Source: Burkholderiaceae bacterium (GTDB lineage: Bacteria > Pseudomonadota > Gammaproteobacteria > Burkholderiales > Burkholderiaceae). Taken from it: 64,000 nucleotides of DNA. The stretch is from positions 1 through 64,000 of the forward strand of contig JAJPEN010000051.1 of assembly GCA_021166835.1 (NCBI GenBank), in the 5' to 3' direction. This document shows, piece by piece, positions 19,010 to 28,588 of the stretch. The notes under the pieces were generated by a model, which worked only from the letters and a program-made list of their open reading frames with translations, was not told the origin of the DNA and made no database searches. The position numbers and the translations under genes were made by a program. Position 1 is the stretch's first letter. Every line of letters starts with the position of its first letter.

Positions 19010-19540
19010 CTACGTCGACGACCAGATGCGCGCGAGCAGCGCGATCAGCGTTTCCCGCTCGGCGTCGCCGAGCATCGAGGTCGCCTCGATCTCGGCGCGC
19101 ATCAGCAGGCGCTCGAGCCGCGCGGCAAGGCGGCTGCCCTCGGCCGTGGGGTGCAGTCCGAGCGATCGCGCGTCGGCCGGGTCGGCGCGGCGCTCGATCA
19201 GCCCGCGCGCTTCGAGCGAGGCGATGATCGCCACCAGGTTCGGCGGGCGCACGCGCAGCGCCCTGGCGACCTGGCGGCTGTTCAGTCCGGGTTCGTGATG
19301 CACGAGCGAGAGCACCGAGAACGACGCGGGGCGCAGGTCGTGCTCGCTCATGTGCTTCATCGAATGCTCGACTACCGCGAGGTATGCGCGGCGGCAGTTG
19401 TATCCGACCAGGCGGCCCAGCGCGCGCTGCCCGCGGGCAAGCGCCGGGCCGGCGTCGTCCGGAAACTCGCGCGCGCCGCCGGGCTGCGGTTCCCGGCTCG
19501 ATGCGTCGTCGCAGCGCGCCGCCACGGCGCTCACCGGCAT
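19010..19540 (-). CDS. MarR-family transcriptional regulator
   Basis: A 176-residue winged-helix regulator. The DNA-binding part is clear: LNSRQVARALRVRPPNLVAIIASLEARGLIERRADPADARSLGLHPTAEG (quoted in parts: recognition helix PPNLVAIIASLEARGLI, wing ERRADPADARSLGL). MarR proteins usually respond to phenolic ligands or aryl-CoA thioesters, which suits the adjacent thioesterase gene; their reading frames overlap by ten bases (19531-19540). It likely controls its own operon and perhaps the divergent TRAP operon at 20164. Confidence 0.85.
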   Translation of the reverse strand: MPVSAVAARCDDASSREPQPGGAREFPDDAGPALARGQRALGRLVGYNCRRAYLAVVEHSMKHMSEHDLRPASFSVLSLVHHEPGLNSRQVARALRVRPPNLVAIIASLEARGLIERRADPADARSLGLHPTAEGSRLAARLERLLMRAEIEATSMLGDAERETLIALLARIWSST

Positions 19541-19950
19541 CGTTCGAGGACGTCCTCGGGGATCGGGATCGCCCGGATGCGCGAGCGTTCGTTCGGGTCG
19601 CGCACGCAGAACGCGCGCGTCTCGCGGCTTTCGCACAGCAGGTCGTCGCCGCGCGTGATCGTGTGCTTCTGGATGAAGACCTTGCTGCGCCACTCCTCGA
19701 CCTCGGTATGGATCTGGAGTGTTTCGCCGTAGGTGGCGGTCTTCAGGAAGCGCGTGTTGTGCTCGAGCACCGGCGTGCCGATCACGCCGATGGTGCGCTC
19801 GAGCACGTGCCACGGCGGCACGCCGAAGCTCATGAAGAAGTTCAGCGACGCGGCGTCCATCCAGCGGTGGTAGCGCGGGTAAAAGACGATTCCGGCCGGG
19901 TCGCAGTCGCCGAAGCGGATCTCGACCGACATGGTGGTGGATTTGGTCAT
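19531..19950 (-). CDS. 4-hydroxybenzoyl-CoA-type thioesterase (hotdog fold)
   Basis: A 139-residue hotdog thioesterase. The active-site segment FGDCDPAGIVFYPRYHRWMD carries the catalytic aspartate of the Pseudomonas 4-hydroxybenzoyl-CoA thioesterase class (FcbC). It would release an aryl acid from its CoA ester. ATG 19950 is used; ATG 19932, six codons later, is the alternative. It is divergent from a TRAP transporter operon and overlaps a MarR gene. In 4-chlorobenzoate degraders an fcbC gene sits beside TRAP genes fcbT1-T3, and this layout is similar. Confidence 0.82.
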   Translation of the reverse strand: MTKSTTMSVEIRFGDCDPAGIVFYPRYHRWMDAASLNFFMSFGVPPWHVLERTIGVIGTPVLEHNTRFLKTATYGETLQIHTEVEEWRSKVFIQKHTITRGDDLLCESRETRAFCVRDPNERSRIRAIPIPEDVLERCR

Positions 19951-20040
19951 TCTTTCGATGGCACGGCGGAAGGCGAAGGCGCCATCATAGTGGCTCGACC
20001 GGGAGCGATGCGCCGGCGTTCGCGCACGGACTCCCGCGCC

Positions 20041-20070
20041 TTGACAAGGTCGCGCCTGCGCCGTGATAGT
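20041..20070 (+). promoter_or_regulatory. Sigma70-type promoter of the TRAP operon
   Basis: A perfect -35 box TTGACA (20041-20046), an 18-base spacer and GATAGT (20065-20070, 4 of 6 to TATAAT). It lies about 90 bases upstream of the DctP gene, within the 213-base divergent region shared with the thioesterase gene. No clear MarR palindrome was found. Confidence 0.55.
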
Positions 20071-20163
20071 GCCCCGGCCTATACAACGCTGTCCGAGCCG
20101 GCGCCGACGCGCGTCCCATCCGGACGCCGTCCCGCAGGGCGGGCGAGAACGAACGGAGACGAA

Positions 20164-21171
20164 ATGAAGCGAAGCACTCGATTCGCCGCGGCATTCGCCG
20201 TGGCCGCCGTCTTCGGGACGGGCCTGGCCGCCGGCCCGGTCGGCGCGCAGGAACTGAAGATCTCGCACCAGTTCAAGGCGAACGCCGACGGGCGCGACCT
20301 CGCCACGCGCGTGTTCGTCGAGGAGGTGAACAAGCGCGACAGGAACATCAGGTTCCGCATCTACCCGGGCAGCTCGCTCGGCATCAAGCCGGTGGCGCAG
20401 TTCGACGCGCTGCAGAACGGCACCCTCGAGATGGCGGTGTTCCCGATGTCGTACGCCACCGGCAAGGCGCACGAGTTCTCCGCGGTGATCCTGCCCGGCA
20501 CGATCCCGAACCTCGATTTCGCGATGAAGCTGCGCAAGTCGCCGTACGCAGAGAAGCTGCAGGCGCTGGCGCATCGCAACGGCGTGCACATCGTCACCTG
20601 GTGGTGGACGCCCGGCGGCTTCGCGTCGAAGGATGCCCCGATCACCGGGCCGAAGTCGGTCGACGGGCTGAAGATGCGCGCCGCCGATCCGACCTTCGAG
20701 TCGATGCTCAAGACCGCCGGAGCCTCGGTGGTCAACATGCCGTCCACCGAGATCTATCCGGCGCTGCAGTCCGGCGTGCTGAACGCGACGCTCACCTCGG
20801 CCGAGACCTTCGTCAGCATGCGGCTGTACGAGCAGACGAAGTTCGCCACCGTTCCCGGCGACTACACGATCTGGATGCTGATGCAGCCGCTGGTGATGTC
20901 GAAGCAGCACTGGGACAGGCTCACCCCGCAGCAGCAGCAGATCTTCGAGGAGGCTGCGGCGAAATCCGACGAGTTCTTCCTCGGCCTGCAGCGGGAGGCG
21001 GGCGAGAAGATGGCCGAGGCCTACACCAGGGCCGGCGGGAAGGTGCACCGGATGACGAAGGACGAATTCGACCAGTGGCTCGCGCTCGCGCGCGAGACCT
21101 CGTGGAAGGAGTTCGCCGCCACGTCGCCGGAAGCCAAGGGCCTGCTCGACGCCCTGCTGCAGACGAAGTAG
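20164..21171 (+). CDS. TRAP transporter solute-binding protein (DctP family)
   Basis: Periplasmic binding protein of 335 residues with a signal peptide (cleavage probably after GPVGAQ, about residue 29). The DctP-family arginine that contacts the substrate carboxylate is in DGLKMRAADPTFESML. The stretch GTLEMAVFPMSY is also typical. ATG 20164 is preceded by GGAG. First gene of a complete TRAP operon (binding protein, small and large permease), which imports a carboxylate with sodium. Proximity to an aryl-CoA thioesterase suggests an aromatic acid; this is inference. Confidence 0.88.
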   Translation: MKRSTRFAAAFAVAAVFGTGLAAGPVGAQELKISHQFKANADGRDLATRVFVEEVNKRDRNIRFRIYPGSSLGIKPVAQFDALQNGTLEMAVFPMSYATGKAHEFSAVILPGTIPNLDFAMKLRKSPYAEKLQALAHRNGVHIVTWWWTPGGFASKDAPITGPKSVDGLKMRAADPTFESMLKTAGASVVNMPSTEIYPALQSGVLNATLTSAETFVSMRLYEQTKFATVPGDYTIWMLMQPLVMSKQHWDRLTPQQQQIFEEAAAKSDEFFLGLQREAGEKMAEAYTRAGGKVHRMTKDEFDQWLALARETSWKEFAATSPEAKGLLDALLQTK

Positions 21172-21177
21172 CGGCGC

Positions 21178-21693
21178 ATGAGCGCCATTCCGGCCGGACG
21201 GCGCGCGTGCGCCGTCTGCCGCGTGGTCGACGCTCTTTCGGTGGCGCTGGCGGTGGTCGCCGCAGTGCTGCTCGTGCTCGCCGCGATCGTCGTCACCTGG
21301 AGCGTGTTCTGGCGCGCCACCGGGCACTCGACCTGGTGGGAGATCGAGTTCTCCGTCTACATGATGGTGGCGTCGCTGTTCCTCGCTTCGCCGTACACGC
21401 TGAAGACGCAGGGGCACGTCGGCGTCGACCTGCTGTCGCACTACCTGCCGCAGCGGTTGCGCTTTCGCGTTGCGATAGGCGTCTCGGTGATCGGCCTGCT
21501 CGTCTGCGTGTACCTGGCGTGGCTCGGCGCCGGGCTCGCCTGGGAGTCGTATCTGAGCGGCGAGACCACCGGGAGTACCTGGGCGCCGAAGAAGTGGCCG
21601 TTGTTCGCGATGCTGCCGCTCGGCCTGGGGCTCACCGCGCTGCAGTACGCCGTCGAGATCTTCCGACCGGTGGAGAGGGCCGCGGATGAATGA
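21178..21693 (+). CDS. TRAP transporter small permease (DctQ)
   Basis: A 171-residue, four-helix membrane protein. The hydrophobic segments and the motif WWEIEFSVYMMVASLFLASPYTLK, followed by GHVGVDLL, are typical of DctQ. It begins six bases after the binding-protein stop and overlaps the large permease gene by eight bases. Confidence 0.88.
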   Translation: MSAIPAGRRACAVCRVVDALSVALAVVAAVLLVLAAIVVTWSVFWRATGHSTWWEIEFSVYMMVASLFLASPYTLKTQGHVGVDLLSHYLPQRLRFRVAIGVSVIGLLVCVYLAWLGAGLAWESYLSGETTGSTWAPKKWPLFAMLPLGLGLTALQYAVEIFRPVERAADE

Positions 21694-22996
21694 GCTGCAG
21701 GTCGGGCTGCTGATCCTCGTCGTCACGCTGGTCGTGCTGTTCTCCGGGCTGCCGATCGCCTGGGGGCTGGCGATCGTCTCGATCGGCTTCCTCGTCTTCT
21801 TCGAGGGAGCGGCGAGCCTGGCGAACGTGCCGATCGTCATGATGGACGAGCTGTCGTCCTTCGCGATGCTGACGATTCCGCTGTTCGTGCTGCTCGGCGC
21901 GGCGATCGGCTCGTCGGCGGCCGGGCGCGACATCTACGAGTCGCTGCACCGATGGCTGGCACGCCTGCCCGGCGGGCTCGTGATCGCCAACATTCTTGCC
22001 TGCGGCGTGTTCTCGGCGATCTGCGGATCGAGTCCGGCCACCGCCGCGGCAATCGGCAAGGCCGGTGTTCCGGAGATGCTGCGACGGGGCATCTCGCCGG
22101 CGCTGGCCACCGGTTCGATCTGCGCCGGCGGCACCCTCGGCATCCTGATTCCGCCGTCGATCACGATGATCCTCTACGGAATCGCCACCGAGACCTCGAT
22201 CGGGCGCCTGTTCCTCGCCGGCATCGTCCCCGGAGCGCTGCTCGTGCTGTTCTTCTCGGTGTATGCGTGGCTGTCGACGCTGCTGTCGCGCCGCGGCGTG
22301 CAGGTGGACGATGCGCGCTACAGCTTCGCGCAGAAGGTCAGCGGCCTGGGACGGGTGTCGCCCTTCATCGCGATCATCGCGGCGATCGCCTGGGCGATGT
22401 ACGGCGGACTGGCCACGCCTTCGGAAGTCGCCGCGATCTCGGCGGTGCTCGCGCTCGTTCTCGTGTTCGCGATCTACCGGGCGTACCGGCGCGAGGACCT
22501 GTGGCGCATCTTCGGCGAGACGGTGCGCGAATCGACGATGATCCTGATGATCATCGGCGCGGCGGCGATCTTCTCGTACATGATGTCGCTGCTGTACGTG
22601 ACGCAGGCGGCGGCGCAGGCGCTGGTCGACCTCGGCCTGAACCGCTGGGTGCTGATGCTCGCGATCAACGCGTTCCTGCTGCTGGCCGGCTGCTTCCTGC
22701 CGCCGGTGGCGATCATCCTGATGGTGATGCCGATCCTGCAGCCGGTGCTCGAGGCGAACGGCTTCGACCTGATCTGGTTCGCCGTCATTCTCACGATCAA
22801 CATGGAAGTGGGGCTGATCACGCCGCCGGTGGGACTGAACCTGTACGTGCTCAAGGGCGTGGCGCCGCAGGTGTCGCTGCCGACCGTGCTGTGGGGGGCG
22901 CTGCCCTTCGTGATGATCATGCTTGCTACAATGGTCCTGCTCGCCTTCGTGCCGGGGCTGGCCACGTGGCTTCCCGACCGAATGATGGGCGGATGA
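21686..22996 (+). CDS. TRAP transporter large permease (DctM)
   Basis: A 436-residue, twelve-helix permease, the ion-coupled channel of the system. Family hallmarks include LLGAAIGSSAAGRDIYES, the glycine-rich GGTLGILIPPSITMILYGIATETSIGRLF and the C-terminal ITPPVGLNLYVLKGVA. Its start overlaps the DctQ stop, so the two are translationally coupled. Confidence 0.92.
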   Translation: MNELQVGLLILVVTLVVLFSGLPIAWGLAIVSIGFLVFFEGAASLANVPIVMMDELSSFAMLTIPLFVLLGAAIGSSAAGRDIYESLHRWLARLPGGLVIANILACGVFSAICGSSPATAAAIGKAGVPEMLRRGISPALATGSICAGGTLGILIPPSITMILYGIATETSIGRLFLAGIVPGALLVLFFSVYAWLSTLLSRRGVQVDDARYSFAQKVSGLGRVSPFIAIIAAIAWAMYGGLATPSEVAAISAVLALVLVFAIYRAYRREDLWRIFGETVRESTMILMIIGAAAIFSYMMSLLYVTQAAAQALVDLGLNRWVLMLAINAFLLLAGCFLPPVAIILMVMPILQPVLEANGFDLIWFAVILTINMEVGLITPPVGLNLYVLKGVAPQVSLPTVLWGALPFVMIMLATMVLLAFVPGLATWLPDRMMGG

Positions 22997-23061
22997 GCGC
23001 GTCGAGCGGCGCATCGAGGGGCTGATGGCTGGCTCCACGGCCGCACCCCTGCGGAGGCATC

Positions 23062-23601
23062 ATGGCGAGAAGCGACACCGCAACCTTCGACACCGGAAGC
23101 CCCGCTCGCGGCCGCGGCTGGCAACTGTTCTGGGGCGTTCTGCTGATCGTCGCCGGCGTGCTCGCGCTGCTGATGCCGGCCGTCGCCGCGCTCGCCACCG
23201 CGCTCGTCTTCGGCTGGCTGCTGCTGTTCAGCGGCGTCTTCGAAATCGTCTACACGTTCCAGACGCGACACCTCGACGGCTTCGGCTGGCGGCTGGCCTC
23301 GGGCATTCTCACGCTGGTGCTCGGCGTGGCGATCGTCTTCCTTCCGGTGGCGGGCATCGCCTCGCTCGCGCTGCTGGTCGGCGCCTTCCTGTTCGCGGCC
23401 GGAATCGCGCGCACGGGGCTTGCGCTGCGGCTGCGTCCGCGCAAGGGGTGGGGCTGGGTGCTGTTCGACGGTCTGCTGTCGATCGCCGTGGCCATCCTGG
23501 TGGCGATCGGATGGCCGGCGTCGTCGATCGGGCTGGTCGGCTTCCTCACCGGCTTCACGCTGGTCTTCAACGGATTGTGGCGCCTCTTCGCCTGGCGCTA
23601 G
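23062..23601 (+). CDS. HdeD-family membrane protein
   Basis: A 179-residue protein with six predicted transmembrane helices. Family features are the glycine/alanine-rich repeats GVLLIVAGVLALLMP and GILTLVLGVAIVFLP, two related halves. HdeD proteins are linked to acid or membrane stress but the mechanism is unknown. ATG 23062 follows a strong GGAGG. It may be co-transcribed with the AI-2E-family gene 46 bases downstream. Confidence 0.8.
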   Translation: MARSDTATFDTGSPARGRGWQLFWGVLLIVAGVLALLMPAVAALATALVFGWLLLFSGVFEIVYTFQTRHLDGFGWRLASGILTLVLGVAIVFLPVAGIASLALLVGAFLFAAGIARTGLALRLRPRKGWGWVLFDGLLSIAVAILVAIGWPASSIGLVGFLTGFTLVFNGLWRLFAWR

Positions 23602-23647
23602 GGCCTGCCCGCGCCGCGATCCGCCCGCAGCGGGGCGGCGCGCGCCG

Positions 23648-24772
23648 ATGAGCACGCCGCGCCTCGATGCCGACGCCGAGTCGCTCTCCGAGATCCAGGA
23701 TCGCGCATTCTGGTTGCTCGTGGCCGCGATCACGATCGCGTTCTTCTGGATCCTGAAGCCATTCTACGGCGCCGTGTTCTGGGCGACGATCATCGCGGTG
23801 TTGTTCGCGCCGGTGCAGCGGCGCCTGGTGCGCGCATCGAAAGGACGGAGCAACGTGGCGTCGCTCGCGACGCTGCTGCTCGTGCTCGTCGTCGTGATCC
23901 TGCCGCTGGCGTGGATCGGCGCGATGATCACGCAGGAAGCGGCGAGCGTGTACCTGCGCATCCAGTCGGGCGAGGTCCAGCCGGGCACCTGGTTCCCGCG
24001 GATCCTGGAAGCGTTGCCGCCGTCGATCAGCGCGCTCCTCGAGCGCTTCGGCTTCGGCAGCCTCGCGCAGGTGCAGGAGCGGGCCGCAGAAGGACTGTCG
24101 CGTGCGCTGCGCGTCCTGCTGCAGCAGGGCGTGAACATCGGCCAGGGAACTTTCGAGTTCGTCGTCGCGTTCTTCGTGATGCTGTACCTGCTGTTCTTCC
24201 TGCTGCGGGACGGCGAGCGGCTGGTACGCCGCATCGGACTCGCGCTGCCGTTGCAGCCCGAGCTGAAACGCCAGTTCGGCGAGAAGTTCACCACCGTCGT
24301 GCGCGCGACGGTCAAGGGCAACATCGTCGTCGCCGTGCTGCAGGGCGCGCTCGGCGGGCTCGCGTTCTGGGTGCTCGGCGTGCGCGGCGCCGTGCTGTGG
24401 GGCGTGGCGATGGCGGTGCTGTCGCTGCTGCCGGCGGTGGGCGCGGCGATCGTGTGGCTGCCGGTGGCGCTGTACCTGGTCGCGATCGGCGACGTATGGC
24501 AGGGGGTCGGGCTGATCGCCTTCGGCGTGCTGGTCATCGGTCTCGTCGACAACGTCGTTCGTCCGGTGCTGGTGGGCAAGGACACGAAGATGCCCGACTA
24601 CGTTGCGCTGATTTCGACGCTCGGCGGCATCGCGGCCTTCGGCGTGAACGGCTTCGTGATCGGCCCGGTGATCGCCGCGCTGTTCATGGCCGCCTGGGAC
24701 GTCGTCGCGGTCTCGCGCGAGCCGCTCGGGCTGGAGTCGACCGGCCGAGCCGACGCGCAGCCCGGAAGCTGA
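23648..24772 (+). CDS. AI-2E family transporter (PerM-like)
   Basis: A 374-residue, seven- to eight-helix membrane protein of the AI-2E/PerM family. Visible hallmarks are the N-terminal pair of helices with FWILKPFYGAVFWATIIAVLFAPV, the FVMLYLLFFLLRDG segment, and the C-terminal DNVVRPVLVGKDTKMPDYVALISTLGG. Members export varied small molecules or ions; substrate here unknown. A terminator-like hairpin follows the stop. Confidence 0.85.
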   Translation: MSTPRLDADAESLSEIQDRAFWLLVAAITIAFFWILKPFYGAVFWATIIAVLFAPVQRRLVRASKGRSNVASLATLLLVLVVVILPLAWIGAMITQEAASVYLRIQSGEVQPGTWFPRILEALPPSISALLERFGFGSLAQVQERAAEGLSRALRVLLQQGVNIGQGTFEFVVAFFVMLYLLFFLLRDGERLVRRIGLALPLQPELKRQFGEKFTTVVRATVKGNIVVAVLQGALGGLAFWVLGVRGAVLWGVAMAVLSLLPAVGAAIVWLPVALYLVAIGDVWQGVGLIAFGVLVIGLVDNVVRPVLVGKDTKMPDYVALISTLGGIAAFGVNGFVIGPVIAALFMAAWDVVAVSREPLGLESTGRADAQPGS

Positions 24773-24790
24773 TTCCCCGCAGCCTGCCCC

Positions 24791-24814
24791 AGTCGAATCG
24801 AGCCCGATTCGATT
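24791..24814 (+). terminator. Possible terminator hairpin after the AI-2E-family gene
   Basis: TCGAATCG-AGCC-CGATTCGA is a perfect 8-base stem with a 4-base loop (24793-24812), extendable by a G-U and an A-T pair, followed by only a short T tract. It separates this gene from the Liv operon. It could instead be an operator for that operon, since it lies about 90 bases upstream of its first gene. Confidence 0.45.
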
Positions 24815-24904
24815 TCGGCAGGCTCCCGGGCCGCAGAATTCGTGTCAAAGTTGCGCCTTCGGGCCAGATTCCCGGCCGGTTCGCAACCAGGGGGAGGATT
24901 CGCC

Positions 24905-26164
24905 GTGTTCAGGAAGATCACTTTCGCAGTCGCCGTTCTGGCCGCATTCGGGGCCGCTCCGGCGCAGGCACAACAGAAATGCACGACGACGATCGGCAGC
25001 GTGATGTCGCTCACCGGCTCGCTCGGCGCGCTCGGCCAGGAGATCGCCAAGGGCGCCCAGCTGGGCGTGGCGGACCTGAACGCCGCCGGCGGCGTCAACG
25101 GCTGCAAGCTCGACCTTTCGCTGCTCGACGACCAGACGAGTCCGTCGGTGGGCGTGGATGCCGCGCGCAAGCTCATCGACGTCCAGCACGTGCCGGCCAT
25201 CGTCGGCGCGCTGGCCAGCGGCGTGAGCGCCTCGATCCTCACGTCGGCCACGGTCGGCAGCAACGTCGTGCTGATCTCCCCGTCGTCGACCTCGCCGTCG
25301 TTCACCGAGCTGGCCGAGCAGGGCAAGACGAACGGCTACTGGTTCCGCACCTGCCCGTCGGACGCGCTGCAGGGCGTGGCGATGGCCAAGCTCGCCGCCG
25401 ATGCGGGCATCAAGAAAGTCGCGGTTCTCTACCTGAACAACCCCTACGGCCAGGGACTGAGCCGGGAGTTCATCTCGGCCTTCGAGAAGTCCGGCGGCTC
25501 GATCACGCAGAACGTCGTCTACAACCCGAGCCAGCCGTCGTATCGCTCCGAGGTGAACAAGGCGCTGAATCCGAAGCCCGACGCGCTGTTCCTGATCGGC
25601 TATCCCGGCGACGGCACGACCCTCGCGCGCGAGTGGATCGCGGCGGGCGGGCCGCAGAAGTTCCTGCTGCCCGACGGGCTGCAGTCGCAGGACTTCGTCA
25701 ACGACGTCGGCGCGCAGTACCTGAAGGAGGTGCACGGCACGGCCGCCGGCTCGGTGGACACGCCTTCGCTCGAGCTGTTCAAGAAGGAGTTCCAGGCGAA
25801 GTACGGCGCGCTTCCGGCGCAGCCCTACATCACCAACGCCTACGATGCCACGGTGCTGATCGGACTGGCGATGGCGCAGGCGAAGAAGAACGACTCGACC
25901 GCGATCCGCGACGCCCTGCGCAAGGTCACCGACCCGAAAGGCGAGAAGATCTACGCCGGCGTCGATTCGCTGAAGAAGGGCCTGCAGATGGCCGCCGAAG
26001 GCAAGGCCATCCAGTACGTCGGTGCCTCCGGGCCGCTGCAGTTCGACAAGAACGGCGACATCGACGCGCCGATGGTCGTGTGGGACGTCAAGGGCGGCAA
26101 GGTGACGCCCACCGGCATGGTCACGGTCGAGCAGATCCGGCAGCTGCGGTCGGGCTCGAAGTAG
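24905..26164 (+). CDS. ABC transporter substrate-binding protein (branched-chain amino acid/aromatic acid type)
   Basis: Type I periplasmic binding protein of 419 residues (LivK/Leu-Ile-Val-binding fold). A short signal peptide (cleavage after PAQA) is followed by the usual TTIGSVMSLTGSLGALGQEIAKGAQL and the PSSTSPSFTELAE ligand loop. GTG 24905 is preceded by GGGAGGA, which fixes the start over an upstream in-frame ATG at 24842. It heads a five-gene operon. In aromatic degraders such systems often import benzoate-type acids, so the ligand need not be an amino acid. Confidence 0.88.
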   Translation: MFRKITFAVAVLAAFGAAPAQAQQKCTTTIGSVMSLTGSLGALGQEIAKGAQLGVADLNAAGGVNGCKLDLSLLDDQTSPSVGVDAARKLIDVQHVPAIVGALASGVSASILTSATVGSNVVLISPSSTSPSFTELAEQGKTNGYWFRTCPSDALQGVAMAKLAADAGIKKVAVLYLNNPYGQGLSREFISAFEKSGGSITQNVVYNPSQPSYRSEVNKALNPKPDALFLIGYPGDGTTLAREWIAAGGPQKFLLPDGLQSQDFVNDVGAQYLKEVHGTAAGSVDTPSLELFKKEFQAKYGALPAQPYITNAYDATVLIGLAMAQAKKNDSTAIRDALRKVTDPKGEKIYAGVDSLKKGLQMAAEGKAIQYVGASGPLQFDKNGDIDAPMVVWDVKGGKVTPTGMVTVEQIRQLRSGSK

Positions 26165-26171
26165 GCGGCCG

Positions 26172-26926
26172 ATGCTCGAGGTCGGGCACGTCGTCAAGGA
26201 GTTCGGCGGGCTGCGCGCGGTCGACGACGTTTCGTTCACGCTGCGCGCGAACACGATCACCGGGCTGATCGGCCCGAACGGCGCCGGCAAGACGACGCTG
26301 TTCAACACGATCGCCGGCGTGCACCGGCCCGACTCCGGAACGATCTCGTTCCTCGGACGCGGCATCGGCGGACTGCCCCCTCATCGAATCTTCGACGAGG
26401 GGCTGGTGCGCACCTTCCAGATCCCGCGTCCGTTCGCCGGCATGACCGTGCTCGAGAACTGCATGCTGGTTCCGCAGCGCCAGGCCGGCGAGCGCTTCTG
26501 GAACAACTGGTTCGCGCGCTCTCGCGTGGCCGGCGAGGAGCGCGCGCTCCGCGAGCGAGCGCGCGAGGTGCTCGATTTCGTCGGACTGCTGCGATTGGCG
26601 GGCGAATTCGCGCGCAACCTGTCCGGCGGCCAGCAGAAGCTGCTCGAGCTGGCGCGCGTGCTGATGTCCGAACCGAAGCTCGTGCTGCTCGACGAGCCGG
26701 GCGCGGGCGTGAATCCGACGCTGCTGGCGACGATTGTCGACAAGCTGCGCGAGCTGCACGAGCGCGGCGTCAGCTTCCTCGTCATCGAGCACAACATGGA
26801 TCTCGTCATGAACCTGTGCGATCCGATCCTCGTGATGGCGCAGGGCAGGCTGCTGCTCGAAGGTCCGCCGCAGCTCGTGCGCAGCGACGCGCGCGTGCTC
26901 GAGGCGTACCTGGGAGGAGTGCCGGC

Positions 26927-26930
<4 letters not shown>
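26172..26930 (+). CDS. livG: Liv-type ABC transporter ATPase (LivG)
   Basis: A 252-residue ATPase. Walker A GPNGAGKTT, signature LSGGQQKLLELARVLM and Walker B LVLLDEPGAGVNP are intact, and the switch His is in FLVIEHNMD. The ending with VLEAYLGG is the standard LivG C-terminus. It begins seven bases after the binding-protein stop; the LivF start overlaps its stop. Confidence 0.92.
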
Positions 26931-27678
<748 letters not shown>

Positions 27679-27682
<4 letters not shown>

Positions 27683-28569
27683 TCCAGTACGTCGTCGACG
27701 GCATCGTGGTGGGCGCCACGCTGGCGCTGGGCGCGATCGGGCTCACGCTCACCTACAACATCCTGCGCTTCGCCAATTTCGCGCACGGCGAGTTCCTCAC
27801 CTTCGGCGCCTATTTCGCGCTCGTCTTCGCGGCGTTCTTCGCCGGCGCGGGCACGATCGGTCCGCTCACCTTCGGCTGGGGCTTCCTCGTGGCGGTGGCG
27901 ATCGCGATCGTGCTCACGGCGCTGCTCGCGCTCGGTCTCGATCGACTGCTGTTCCGGCCGCTGCGCCGCAGCGACGTCACCGTGACGCTGGTCATCGCGT
28001 CGTTCGGCGCGTCGCTGATGCTGCGCAACGTCGTCGTGTTCCTCTGGGGATCGCGCCCCGAGTACTACTCGCGCAACATCGCCGTCTCCAGCGAGATCGT
28101 GCCCGGCGTGCGCATGAGCGGCGACGAGGTCTTCGTCGTCGTGATCACCGCGCTGCTGATGCTCGCGCTGCACCTGTTCCTCACGCGCACCTCGCTCGGG
28201 CGGTCGATGCGCGCCGTCTCCGACGACCCCGCGCTCGCGCGCGTCGCCGGCATCGACGTGCAGGCGGTGATCCGCTGGACGTGGTTCATCGGCGCCGGAC
28301 TGGCGGCCGTGGCAGGCATCCTGTTCGGGTTGACGGTGCAGATCTCCTCCGAGATGGGCTTCAACCTGATCCTGCCGATGTTCGCGGCGGCGATCCTCGG
28401 CGGTATCGGCAGCATCTACGGCGCCGTGCTGGGCGGACTGATCATCGGCCTGGCGCAGTCGATGTCGGTGCCGCTGATCGGCCCGGCCTACAAGCCGGCC
28501 GTGGCGTTCCTGCTGATGTTCGCGATCCTGCTCGTCTATCCGAAGGGCATCCTCGGAGATCGCAGTTGA
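27679..28569 (+). CDS. livH: Liv-type ABC transporter permease (LivH)
   Basis: A 296-residue inner-membrane permease. It has the LivH opening VVDGIVVGATLALGAIGLTLTYNILRFANFAHGEF (quoted in part: LTYNILRFANFAHGEF) and the coupling-loop region RSMRAVSDDPALARVAGID. Eight or so hydrophobic segments. ATGA overlap with livF. Confidence 0.92.
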
Positions 28570-28588
28570 CCCGCCGGCGGCCTCGACG

